Shown here one piece after another: positions 9,521-16,170 of a DNA stretch of 64,000 bases. This DNA comes from Thiohalocapsa sp. PB-PSB1 (lineage in GTDB: Bacteria > Pseudomonadota > Gammaproteobacteria > Chromatiales > Chromatiaceae). Each line of letters opens with the position of its first letter. The first letter of the stretch is position 1. The notes under the pieces were generated by a model. It was not told where the DNA came from. It was given only the letters and a program-made list of their open reading frames with translations, and did not search any database. Location: the NCBI GenBank assembly GCA_016745215.1, contig CP050890.1, forward strand, positions 4,526,001 through 4,590,000, read 5' to 3'. A program made the position numbers and the translations under genes.

Positions 9521-10104
9521 CAATCAGCTCCAAGAGCTGAGGGCCATCGCCGAGCGCATGGACTGGCGCGTCACCGCCGAGTACATCGACCACGGCATCA
9601 GCGCAGCCAAGGGGCGGAATCGGCGACCAGGATACCACCAGCTCTACGACGCCATCACGCGCCGCAAGATCGATCTGGTGCTGGCTTGGTCGGTCGGATG
9701 GGGCGGTCGTTGCAGCAGCTCGTGGCGCTGCTTTCGGACTTGCAGGCCAAGCCTGTCGATCTGTATCTGCATCAACAGGGCATCGACACCACGACCGCGG
9801 CCGGCAAGGCGACGTTCCAGATGTGCGGGGTATTTGCCGAGTTCGAACGCGCGATGATCCGCGAGCGCATTCGCGCCGGCATCGAGCGCGCGCGGGCACA
9901 GGGCAAGACGCTCGGCAGGCCGCGCACGCCCGAGATCGTCGAGGAATGCATCCGAGCGGCGCGTCGACAGGGCAAAGGTATCAAGAAGATCGCCGCCGAA
10001 CTGGGCATCGGCGTCAGCACCGTGCAGCGCGCTGTGCATGGAGCGGCCCCAAATCCAGCACCTTGACTCCGCTACCCGAGCCAGTGACAACCCTGAGCGA
10101 AACC

Positions 10105-10359
10105 ATGACCACCACCATCACATTCGGCTTTGACGCATCGGCCTTCGGCGCATTGCGCTTAGCGCCACGGGAGTTCGCGCGCGAGATGCGCATCGCCGCG
10201 GCGGTCCAGTGGTACGCACAAGGGATCGTCTCGCAGGGCAAGGCCGCCGAGCTCGCCGAGCTGACCCGAGTGGAATTCCTCGAAGAGCTCCACCGACGCA
10301 AGGTCCCGGCTTGCCAAGTCACCGCTGACGAGCTCGCCGACGAGATCCATGGCGCTTAA
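10105..10359 (+). CDS. UPF0175-family antitoxin-like protein
   Basis: 84 residues from the ATG at 10105 (MTTTITFGFDASAFG...). The central part APREFAREMRIAAAVQWYAQGIVSQGKAAELAELTRVEFL is the UPF0175 helix-turn-helix-like core, normally paired with a DUF3368 (PIN-like) protein. Its stop overlaps by 11 bases the start of the DUF3368 gene at 10349, the usual arrangement of this putative type II toxin-antitoxin pair. The partner is frameshifted, so this antitoxin-like gene may be orphaned. It lies directly after the Tn3 resolvase remnant and was possibly a transposon passenger. Confidence 0.75.
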   Translation: MTTTITFGFDASAFGALRLAPREFAREMRIAAAVQWYAQGIVSQGKAAELAELTRVEFLEELHRRKVPACQVTADELADEIHGA

Positions 10360-10847
10360 CCGCTGGGTCGTCAACGCCTTGCCGCTGATCTTGCTCGGCA
10401 AGGTCAAGCACATCCCGCTGCTTGGCATTTTGGCGGGAGAGCTGGCGGTTGCCGAAGCGGTGATTCGCGAGGTCGGCGCGAAAGCGGATCGCGAATGCAC
10501 GGTTCAAACGCTGACGGCTCTTGAGTCCGCCGTCATCGTGTGGACGACGAAGTCCCGCCGGCAAACATCCTGAGCTGGGATCTGGGTGCCGGCGAAACCC
10601 AAGTCATCAGCCATGCCGTGGTGCGTTCCGCGGACCGCGTCGTGATCGACGATTTGGAAGCCAAACGTTGCGCAAAGGCCATGGGGCTCACGATCATCGG
10701 CACCCTCGGCATCGTGGGCCGAGCGAAGCGCGCGGGACTGATGGACTGATCGAGCAAGCCGGTCCGATTGTTCAGCGACTCCGAGAAACCGGACTCTATG
10801 TCTCCGACGAACTTATACGGCTACTCCTCCGCGAGGTCGGAGAGTAA
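10349..10847 (+). pseudogene. DUF3368 (PIN-like) toxin gene with two frameshifts
   Basis: Three frames must be joined for the family: WVVNALPLILLGKVKHIPLL (from 10349), then ILSWDLGAGETQVISHAV...VIDDLEAKRCAKAMGLTIIGTLGIVGRAKRAGLMD (frame of 10540-10749), then GPIVQRLRETGLYVSDELIRLLLREVGE ending at 10847. Frame changes fall near 10535-10545 and 10745-10755. The shape is that of a complete ~165-residue DUF3368 protein, so it is a recently decayed gene rather than a short ORF. Loss of the toxin while UPF0175 stays open fits relaxed selection on the module. Confidence 0.75.
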
Positions 10848-10889
10848 CTCGTCGAAGACCGGGCGTGCAGAAATTTACACGCATCCTGA

Positions 10890-11148
10890 TCAAACCCGGA
10901 CAAGGAGAAAGTGTCGGCAGCACTGCATGGATATGCCAAGATGTGCGTCGACCCACTGCTCAACATCAATCGTGCGCACCGATTCCATCGCCTCGCGGAT
11001 GACTGGAGCGGTCAAATCCGAGAGGAAAGCCGGGATCAGCAAGACCAGCTTGCCGACCTCCTCGAGCAGACCACGGGTCGTGAAGGCTTGATCATGACCA
11101 ACTACCGACTCGATGATGTCGGAGGACGCCAGCCAGGCGTTCCGAGCA
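10890..11148 (-). pseudogene. Fragment resembling the C-terminus of an IS transposase
   Basis: The minus-strand frame contains WLASSDIIESVVGHDQAFTT, KLVLLIPAFLSDLTAPVIREAMES and VRTIDVEQWVDAHLG. I associate this pattern with C-terminal parts of transposase-like proteins in proteobacteria but cannot name the IS family. N-terminal sequence is missing: the frame runs upstream into the IS91-C remnant at 11199. Only a stop-terminated stub remains. Confidence 0.4.
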
Positions 11149-11198
11149 GGTAAAGTGGGTAAGTAAAGTGGATGTCCTTTTTCTGTTTTCTGCCGTTG

Positions 11199-11514
11199 GA
11201 TGGCACTGAGTACCTTGTGCACGTGCAGCGGATGGGAGTGCTCGTGCAGGGAGTCGGGCAAATGCGCGCGCAGGATGTCGGCGACTTCGAACGTCGGTCT
11301 CTGCTTGGAGCCGGAGTGCGTGTGTCCCGCTCTGTGATGGGGAGTTGGAGAGGAAAGGAATGGCGATGCCATTGCGTGTGCTTATTCTTTTTCTTGTTTA
11401 TTGTTTCTTGTTTATTGTTTATTGTTTATTGTTTATTGTTTATTGTTTATTTCAGCGCCGGTGCTGCTTTGTCTCGGGTGTGGTCTCTTCCAACGCGATA
11501 GCGTTTTAATCTAA
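11199..11514 (-). pseudogene. 5' remnant of IS91-like transposase cassette C
   Basis: Nearly identical to 32804-33076: cassette leader from the TTAGAT boundary (11514), ATG at 11372 and the first ~57 codons (MASPFLSSPTPHHRAG...HVHKVLSAIQ). The remaining ~357 codons are gone; the frame continues into unrelated sequence at ~11199. It follows cassette A1 in the array, joined at that cassette's attC R' (G/TTAGAT). In the intact third array A2 instead follows C. Confidence 0.8.
11397..11445 (+). repeat. Heptamer tandem repeat in the leader of transposase C
   Basis: Seven tandem heptamers (TTTATTG, one variant TTTCTTG) lie just upstream of the start codon of the C remnant on the minus strand. The full-length C copy (near 32998-33015) has one heptamer between the same flanks, a 42-bp length difference. 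Confidence 0.85.
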
Positions 11515-11639
11515 CGTTAGCGTTGAGTTGCAACCGGCATGACTGGCACGGCGGTACCCGCACCACCGAGGCTGGCCTGTGGCACGGCGGTGCAGATGGT
11601 ACGGACCGCCGGTTGTCAGCTCGAACGCGCTTGTTGGAC
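11509..11639 (-). other. attC of cassette A1
   Basis: Minus-strand R'' GTCCAAC (11639-11633), then AAGCGCGTTCGAG, long arms, CTCAACGCTAAC and R' GTTAGAT (11515-11509). The ends pair as a hairpin with a few extrahelical bases, as in known attC sites. R'' is the complement of the cassette's first bases (TTGGAC at 13216). Confidence 0.85.
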
Positions 11640-13216
11640 CTGGGCCTTTCAGACGACGTGCCGGTCTATGGAATTTCAGCGGATCGGCTGGTGAGTGTCA
11701 AGGAGGGATGGGGCGGGATGCGTGCGGCAGTTTCGGGTGTACAGCACGCTTTTTGGGCGTTTTGTCGCGGGTCGGCGTGCGGAGAATCGGGTTTTTGCGG
11801 CTTTGACGGGGTGTTTTCCGGTGTCTGAGACAGGGGGATAGCTCCGCGGCTGTGCACGGATTGGCAAGCATTCATGTCACGCGGCCTCGAGGTAACAGGG
11901 CGGTGGGTCGTGAAACGACAGGAGGACGTAGACCTGGCGCAGCTTGCCTTCCCCGCACTTGGGACAGAGGCTGTAGTCGATGCCTTGTTTGGTGAGAAAG
12001 GCATCCATGTCGGCGATGAAGGGCAGATGGGGGGCGTCGAGACCGAGGCGGGCGCGGCAGGTGGTGAGCTTGTCCTTGCGGTGACCGTTGGCCAGGATGC
12101 CGTAATAGCGAATGCGACGGAATTGCGGCGGCGGGATATGGGCCAGGAAACGGCGGATGAATTCGTCGGCGGGCAGCGCCATGATCTTCTCGACCGGCGC
12201 GCCGGGTTCTCGGTTGTCAAGATACTTGAAGGTGATCGTCCCCTCGTCGATGCTGAGAATCCGGTGATTGGCGATGGCGATGCGGTTGACGTAGCGCCCC
12301 AGATAGCGAATCAGGTGGGCGGGGTCGTCGAAGGGTTGCTTGGCATAGACCACCCAGTCGTGGCTGCACAGCGCCTGAAGCAACGCCTCCCAGCCGGCTT
12401 TGGTGGCAAGCACCGGCTGTCCGCTCAAGCACAGCTTGCCTTGATCGTAGAGTGCTTGCAGGGCGGCGAGGAACTTGCCCCGGAAGACCTTGGACAGGGC
12501 TTCGACGCGAAACAGGAAGTGCTTGGGGGCGCGCACGAAGGCGCTGCCGTCGTTCTTGAGCGCTCCGCCGGTGACGATGCAGTGGACGTGCGGGTGGTCG
12601 TTCAGCGTCTGGCCCCAGGTATGCAGGACCATGATGATGCCCAGTTTGCCGTCCCACAGGTTCTGGGCAAAGGTTTGGAGGGTCTCGGCGGCGAGCGTGA
12701 ACAACAGGCCGTAGACCCGCTCGGGGTTGTAGCGCGCCAGGGGGATCAGGTCATGCGGCAGGGTGAAGACGATGTGGAAGTATTGGATCGGCAACAGCTC
12801 AAGCTCGCGGGCGTCGACCCAGGCCGCTCGTTGACTCCCGCGGCACTTGGGGCAGTTGCGGTTGCGACAGCTGTTGTAGCTGATCTCGGTGTGTCCGCAA
12901 TGGTCGCATTCATCGACGTGACCACCGAGTGCCGTGGTCCGGCATTTCTCGATGTCCGACATGGCCTTGTGTTGTTGGGGGGTGAGGATGTGCGTCTGCC
13001 GATAGTCGTCGCCATAGGCGCGGAAGACATCGGCGACCTCGAACTGGATGTCCGGCGGCTCGGGTGGGAATTCCCGCTTGATTTCACGGCTCAAACAAGT
13101 TTGGGCGTCCATGCCGAGAGATTATAGTCTAGCGACGTGAATGCTGTATACCCTTACAGGTATTGATGGGAGTGCCTTTTGGTTCGCTCCGGGCTTTCTA
13201 TTTATTTAGTCCAACG
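11515..13216 (-). mobile_element. Integron cassette A1 carrying an IS91-family transposase
   Basis: Runs from TTGGAC (13216) to the G of its attC R' (11515), 1702 bp. The leader TTGGACTAAATAAATAGAAA is identical in A2 (31372) and in the A3 fragment (22291), yet each copy abuts a different upstream attC exactly at G/TTGGAC. This is what site-specific cassette integration produces. Confidence 0.75.
11877..13112 (-). CDS. IS91-family HUH transposase, copy A1
   Basis: 411 residues. An N-terminal zinc-binding block (CDHCGHTEISYNSC, NCPKC), the HUH pair in HPHVHCIVTGG and the downstream tyrosine motif YLGRYVNRIAIANHRI identify a Y1 rolling-circle transposase of the IS91/ISCR group, which nicks and strand-transfers single-stranded DNA. 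It differs from A2 (30035-31270) at a couple of residues (A/T in M.LPADEF, Y/S in RRIR.YG). All motifs are intact, so it may be active. The gene fills a unit with canonical integron cassette ends instead of ending at its own visible IS termini. Antisense open frames of similar length are GC-bias shadows. Confidence 0.9.
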   Translation of the reverse strand: MDAQTCLSREIKREFPPEPPDIQFEVADVFRAYGDDYRQTHILTPQQHKAMSDIEKCRTTALGGHVDECDHCGHTEISYNSCRNRNCPKCRGSQRAAWVDARELELLPIQYFHIVFTLPHDLIPLARYNPERVYGLLFTLAAETLQTFAQNLWDGKLGIIMVLHTWGQTLNDHPHVHCIVTGGALKNDGSAFVRAPKHFLFRVEALSKVFRGKFLAALQALYDQGKLCLSGQPVLATKAGWEALLQALCSHDWVVYAKQPFDDPAHLIRYLGRYVNRIAIANHRILSIDEGTITFKYLDNREPGAPVEKIMALPADEFIRRFLAHIPPPQFRRIRYYGILANGHRKDKLTTCRARLGLDAPHLPFIADMDAFLTKQGIDYSLCPKCGEGKLRQVYVLLSFHDPPPCYLEAA

Positions 13217-13300
13217 CCACACATCAGCGGCAGCTAAAAGCAAAGCGACGAGGAACGAGGAGCGCCGCTTTTTGCTGTCAGCTGGATGTGTTTGTTAGCT
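13211..13300 (-). other. attC of the 13278-13961 membrane-protein cassette
   Basis: Minus strand R'' AGCTAAC (13300-13294), AAACACATCCAGCTGACAGC, a GC-rich loop arm, GCTGCCGCTGATGTGTGGC and R' GTTGGAC (13217-13211). R'' is complementary to TTAGCT at this cassette's start (13980). The last ORF codons overlap the attC. Confidence 0.85.
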
Positions 13301-13961
13301 GTTTTTTCTTTCTTTTCCATAGCCATCCTGCAACCGGAACCAATATAGCTGCCCATAACCATTGCCAATTATTCTTGAAAAATAACCCGATCTTTTGTGT
13401 TTCTGTAACATTGACTTCTATAATTTTGTCGAAGGTCCTGATGGCTCGTGGGGTAGTTTTCCCATCAATCTCCAAGAGAGCTGTCAGTGTCAGGTGCAAT
13501 TTATGTCTGCCTTCTTTCTTTGGATGTATCTCCCATTTCCATTCTGTTTGTTGTATCTTTGAAACGGCCTGTATTTCGGGTGTTATCGCTGTAATCTGAA
13601 ACATATAGCCTGAAAGGCGAGCCTCCATTCTGTCGCTTACTCTGATAGTGGCTCCTATCTTTTCACCTTCTTCAGTGATTGATTTTTTCAGTTTTTCCAC
13701 CGTCTCAGCGAGACTTAGAATCAGCTGAATTTGAGGGGAATCATCTATGTTGATATGAGCCGGAGCGTTGAACGCAATTGAACCAAATTCCATGCCTTCT
13801 AACAGTATATCTACGTCACCAAGAGATTCTGGAGGTGGAGGTGTTGTTAATACTTGTTCTCTCGGCGACATTGCGGTTGTCCAATAGAAAAGGAATGACA
13901 CAGATATCAGAACAGCAAAAAGTGCCGCAATACCGATTGTAATTTTCCATTTCACTTTCAT
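13278..13961 (-). CDS. Cassette-encoded bitopic membrane protein of unknown function
   Basis: 227 residues starting just after the preceding attC core. An N-terminal membrane helix (residues ~8-28, ITIGIAALFAVLISVSFLF) is followed by a ~165-residue extracytoplasmic-like part (beta-rich, IEIDGKTTPRAI-like segments), then a second hydrophobic segment (WLWAAILVPVAGWLW) and a basic tail. No family recognised; no catalytic motif visible. Lower GC than its surroundings, as is common for integron cassettes, points to foreign origin. No strong ribosome-binding site is visible; expression probably depends on readthrough from upstream cassettes. Confidence 0.7.
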   Translation of the reverse strand: MKVKWKITIGIAALFAVLISVSFLFYWTTAMSPREQVLTTPPPPESLGDVDILLEGMEFGSIAFNAPAHINIDDSPQIQLILSLAETVEKLKKSITEEGEKIGATIRVSDRMEARLSGYMFQITAITPEIQAVSKIQQTEWKWEIHPKKEGRHKLHLTLTALLEIDGKTTPRAIRTFDKIIEVNVTETQKIGLFFKNNWQWLWAAILVPVAGWLWKRKKKQLTNTSS

Positions 13962-13974
13962 GATATTTTCAGAC

Positions 13975-14059
13975 AGCTAACGCTCCGCATAACCGGCTGG
14001 CGATGGAGCGCAGCGAAATTGCCAGTCCGAGTTGATGCGGTTATGCGGCATTGTTCTCG
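13975..14059 (-). other. attC of the TIR-like cassette
   Basis: Minus strand: degenerate R'' CGAGAAC (14059-14053), AATGCCGCATAACCGC, arms around CTGGCAATTTCGC, CCAGCCGGTTATGCGGAGC and R' GTTAGCT (13981-13975). The inner arms are well paired although R'' departs from consensus. Confidence 0.75.
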
Positions 14060-14102
14060 GGTATCGATTTGACCGGCTTCGACTCAAGATCATCGCAAAT
14101 CA

Positions 14103-14981
14103 TCAGGAGGGTTGCCGATCATCCTTTATCCAAGGCTTGTCAGATTCCTTGCTCAACGTGCCTTCGACGAGGCGACGAATGTACTCGTCTGCTCTTCGCG
14201 TGGATCCGAACTCGGACACGATCGCGGCAAGAATTTGCTCTCGATCCTCAGGAAGTGTAGTGGCTGCGATCTCAACAGACTTGAACTTCTCGCGAAAGTA
14301 CCTCATCATCATGCCCAGATCATACTGCGTGACCTCGGGCTCCACTATTTTCACCTTGGCGTTCACTGTGTGAGCGCACAACAACTCCCACAAGCACCAC
14401 AAGCGCTCGAATGGCGCAATGCCGATCAACGGGATGTGAAGTTCGCCGATCGATTCCACGACCGCCTTCATGTCTGTTGCGATAGACTCCGCTCGGTGCT
14501 GGTTGTAGCAGACTATGTCTATCCACACATATCCGGCTCCTCGCAGCGCCGCAAGTGTTGAAAAAGGGCCTGAAAGTAGCGAAGTGTCCCACGTGTGCGA
14601 AACGAACCGGGATGGGCTACCGCGACATTCGATCGGGAGCCGAGCATAGAGCGGCCCAGCAAAGACCTTAGTTAGCGGCACAATCAGGTTCTGAACAAGA
14701 AACCTGGGCGTAATTTCTTCATTGAAGGCGAATGGCAATGGCTCAGGCGCTGGGATGTTATCAACAATTAGGCTTGCACGTTCCTGTTCTAAATACTCCC
14801 GTTCCATAGACCTTAATTGGTCATTTACCGCCCGTACAAAGTTTAGTAGCCAATATAGGTCGACTCCTCTCTCGTGAAGAAGTACTATGGTGTCACTCCA
14901 GCAGACTTCATTCGGATCTTCTAACCCAGAATCGCTGGCTATGGCTTCCAGATCAATCATCCGTTTCCGTTGCGAATACAT
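14103..14981 (-). CDS. TIR-like domain protein encoded by an integron cassette
   Basis: 292 residues from the ATG at 14981 (AGGAG immediately upstream; an ATG seven codons later is an alternative). Residues ~124-205 look TIR-like: RFVSHTWD (127-132, the box-1-like strand), YVWIDIVCYNQH (W153-D155) and a box-3-like WCLWELLCAH with Glu199 where TIR NADases have their catalytic Glu. The preceding ~120 residues are unassigned. TIR proteins commonly degrade NAD+ or make cyclic ADPR signals in bacterial immunity. NADase activity here is an inference from motif spacing only. The gene sits between integron recombination sites on the strand of the other cassettes. Confidence 0.6.
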   Translation of the reverse strand: MYSQRKRMIDLEAIASDSGLEDPNEVCWSDTIVLLHERGVDLYWLLNFVRAVNDQLRSMEREYLEQERASLIVDNIPAPEPLPFAFNEEITPRFLVQNLIVPLTKVFAGPLYARLPIECRGSPSRFVSHTWDTSLLSGPFSTLAALRGAGYVWIDIVCYNQHRAESIATDMKAVVESIGELHIPLIGIAPFERLWCLWELLCAHTVNAKVKIVEPEVTQYDLGMMMRYFREKFKSVEIAATTLPEDREQILAAIVSEFGSTRRADEYIRRLVEGTLSKESDKPWIKDDRQPS

Positions 14982-15088
14982 AGCTCCTGCCTGCTGACGT
15001 CTGGTATCCCCGGTGAATGCCTGCCGAAGGTTTCTTAATTTAAAAGAACCAACTTGACGTAGCCCTTCTATTCCTGTGTGATCCTGCC

Positions 15089-15154
15089 GGATAACGCAGG
15101 CCTTCACCGGGCGGGCGCGAAGCGACCGCTCCGTGTGCAAGGCCATTGTTAGCT
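15089..15154 (-). other. Degenerate attC upstream of the TIR-like cassette
   Basis: Minus strand R'' AGCTAAC (15154-15148), AATGGCCTTGCACACGGAGC, then GGCCTGC and R' GTTATCC (15095-15089). Only partial arm pairing is visible. The same AGCTAACAATGGCC start recurs at 15389 without a matching right half. Confidence 0.55.
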
Positions 15155-15575
15155 TCGATCCGGTTCGATTCAAGCATTGCTGGATGTTTGCACTATGGTA
15201 ATCTTAGCTTGAAGCATCGATTTCTACCCGAGAATCGGCATTCTAAGCCATAAAATGGCCATAAATTCATCAGCTTTTTACTATATTTCATCAGCTTACA
15301 CTGGTCCGACCCCGTTCCGCCGTTCCGACAATTTTTTTAAGTAAAAATTAATTCGAGCCTGACCCCTTTCACTAAGGCCATTGTTAGCTTCGATAGAGTT
15401 TGATTCAACCATAAAACTTGGTCAAGGATTGCCGCATGTTCGAAGTATATAATCTTCCATTAAAGCATCGATTTCTACCTGAAAATCGACACTCCAAGCC
15501 ACAAATTGGCTATAGATACATCAGTTTTCTTTCGATATTTCATCAGGTTGCGTTGGTCCGACCGCGGGCACCCGC
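15155..15575. repeat. Two diverged direct repeats of ~170-235 bp without genes
   Basis: 15148-15315 and 15383-15570 share GTTAGCTTCGAT, GATTCAA, AAGCATCGATTTCTACC, ATTTCATCAG and TGGTCCGACC in the same order with many substitutions. Between them is a stretch with ATTCGAGCCTGACCCC, often seen near REP-type repeats. The pattern is an old tandem duplication of a cassette end; no credible ORF is present. Confidence 0.65.
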
Positions 15576-15615
15576 GTGCACCCGCTTCTCCGATTTCGAA
15601 ATAGCTTTTCAATCG

Positions 15616-16020
15616 CTAATCAATTTTGTACAAATCGATTTCAACAGGCAGCATGTACATGTATCTATAAATAGGGCGACACTTAAAATGCTTTGTATCC
15701 CCTTCATTCAAATTGAACTCTATATTTTTGCTCGTTATAGGTCCTTCCGGACGCTGCTGCGTGACAAAAATTCTATGCTTACCTGCCTTCAAGGGGATGG
15801 TGACCGAATCATTTATGTTTACCTTTTCGATGGGGTTGGGGTTTTCATCGATGAAAATATCGTATGGAGCGATTTGCGTACTGACCATCGTGTGCTTCCT
15901 TTCTACGATGATTTGAGTTTTTTTTTTGCCTCTCCGAAAGGTGTTAAAAATCGCCCCAATAATTGCGGCCATTATTACACCGGCAGCTCCAATGATTGCA
16001 GCTTTAATTGTAGGATCCAT
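15616..16020 (-). CDS. Cassette-encoded small membrane-anchored protein
   Basis: 134 residues. An N-terminal hydrophobic helix (AAIIGAAGVIMAAIIGAIF) is followed by a basic RRGKKK stop, so the rest is on one side of the membrane. The C-terminal ~80 residues look like a small beta-sandwich (IFIDENPNPIEKVNINDS, IPLKAGKHRIFV, EGDTKHFKCRP). A similar pattern occurs in the truncated cassette ORF at 28385-28588 (ISPGHHTIYI). Function unknown. It is the second cassette from attI1, after B1, and is AT-rich compared with the region. Confidence 0.65.
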   Translation of the reverse strand: MDPTIKAAIIGAAGVIMAAIIGAIFNTFRRGKKKTQIIVERKHTMVSTQIAPYDIFIDENPNPIEKVNINDSVTIPLKAGKHRIFVTQQRPEGPITSKNIEFNLNEGDTKHFKCRPIYRYMYMLPVEIDLYKID

Positions 16021-16039
16021 TATATTCTTCCAGTTCTAG

Positions 16040-16170
16040 ACCTAACGTTATGCATAGCCGGCGCCCGCGCTGTCTCGCACAAGACGAGCCGCCACGACTG
16101 TGCTCGCGTCACACACTGAAATTGCAAATTACGACGGACCGCGGGCGTCCGGCTGATGCATTTGTTGGAC
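16040..16170 (-). other. attC of cassette B1
   Basis: Minus strand R'' GTCCAAC (16170-16164), AAATGCATCAGCCGG, arms, CCGGCTATGCATAAC and R' GTTAGGT (16046-16040), 131 bp. The second copy (33071-33201) has the same body but R' GTTAGAT, the change expected when a different cassette follows. Confidence 0.85.

Larger units (their letters stand above)
8914..10066 (+). pseudogene. tnpR: Serine resolvase gene split by a ~547-bp insertion and a 4-bp deletion
   Basis: Codons 1-20 (8914-8973) read MNKRAAIYARVSTGEQTAQN with the catalytic Ser of the YARVSTGEQ motif. The frame then runs into unrelated DNA. It resumes at 9521 as QLQELRAIAERMDW and continues to 10066 (VFAEFERAMIRERIRAG and a C-terminal HTH, KKIAAELGIGVSTVQRAV). 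The exact rejoining of QTAQN to QLQEL shows that 8974-9520 is an insertion. A second lesion near 9690-9700 is a loss of about four bases (expected AWSVDRMGRSL) that shifts the frame. Together these inactivate what was a Tn3-type resolvase. Intact relatives act at res sites. Confidence 0.85.

Noticed and set aside
11874..13127. Open plus-strand frame of 417 codons antisense to transposase A1 (and its twin at 30032-31285)
   Set aside because: It mirrors the real gene in a high-GC third-position register, has no family resemblance and appears in every copy only because the sense gene is conserved.
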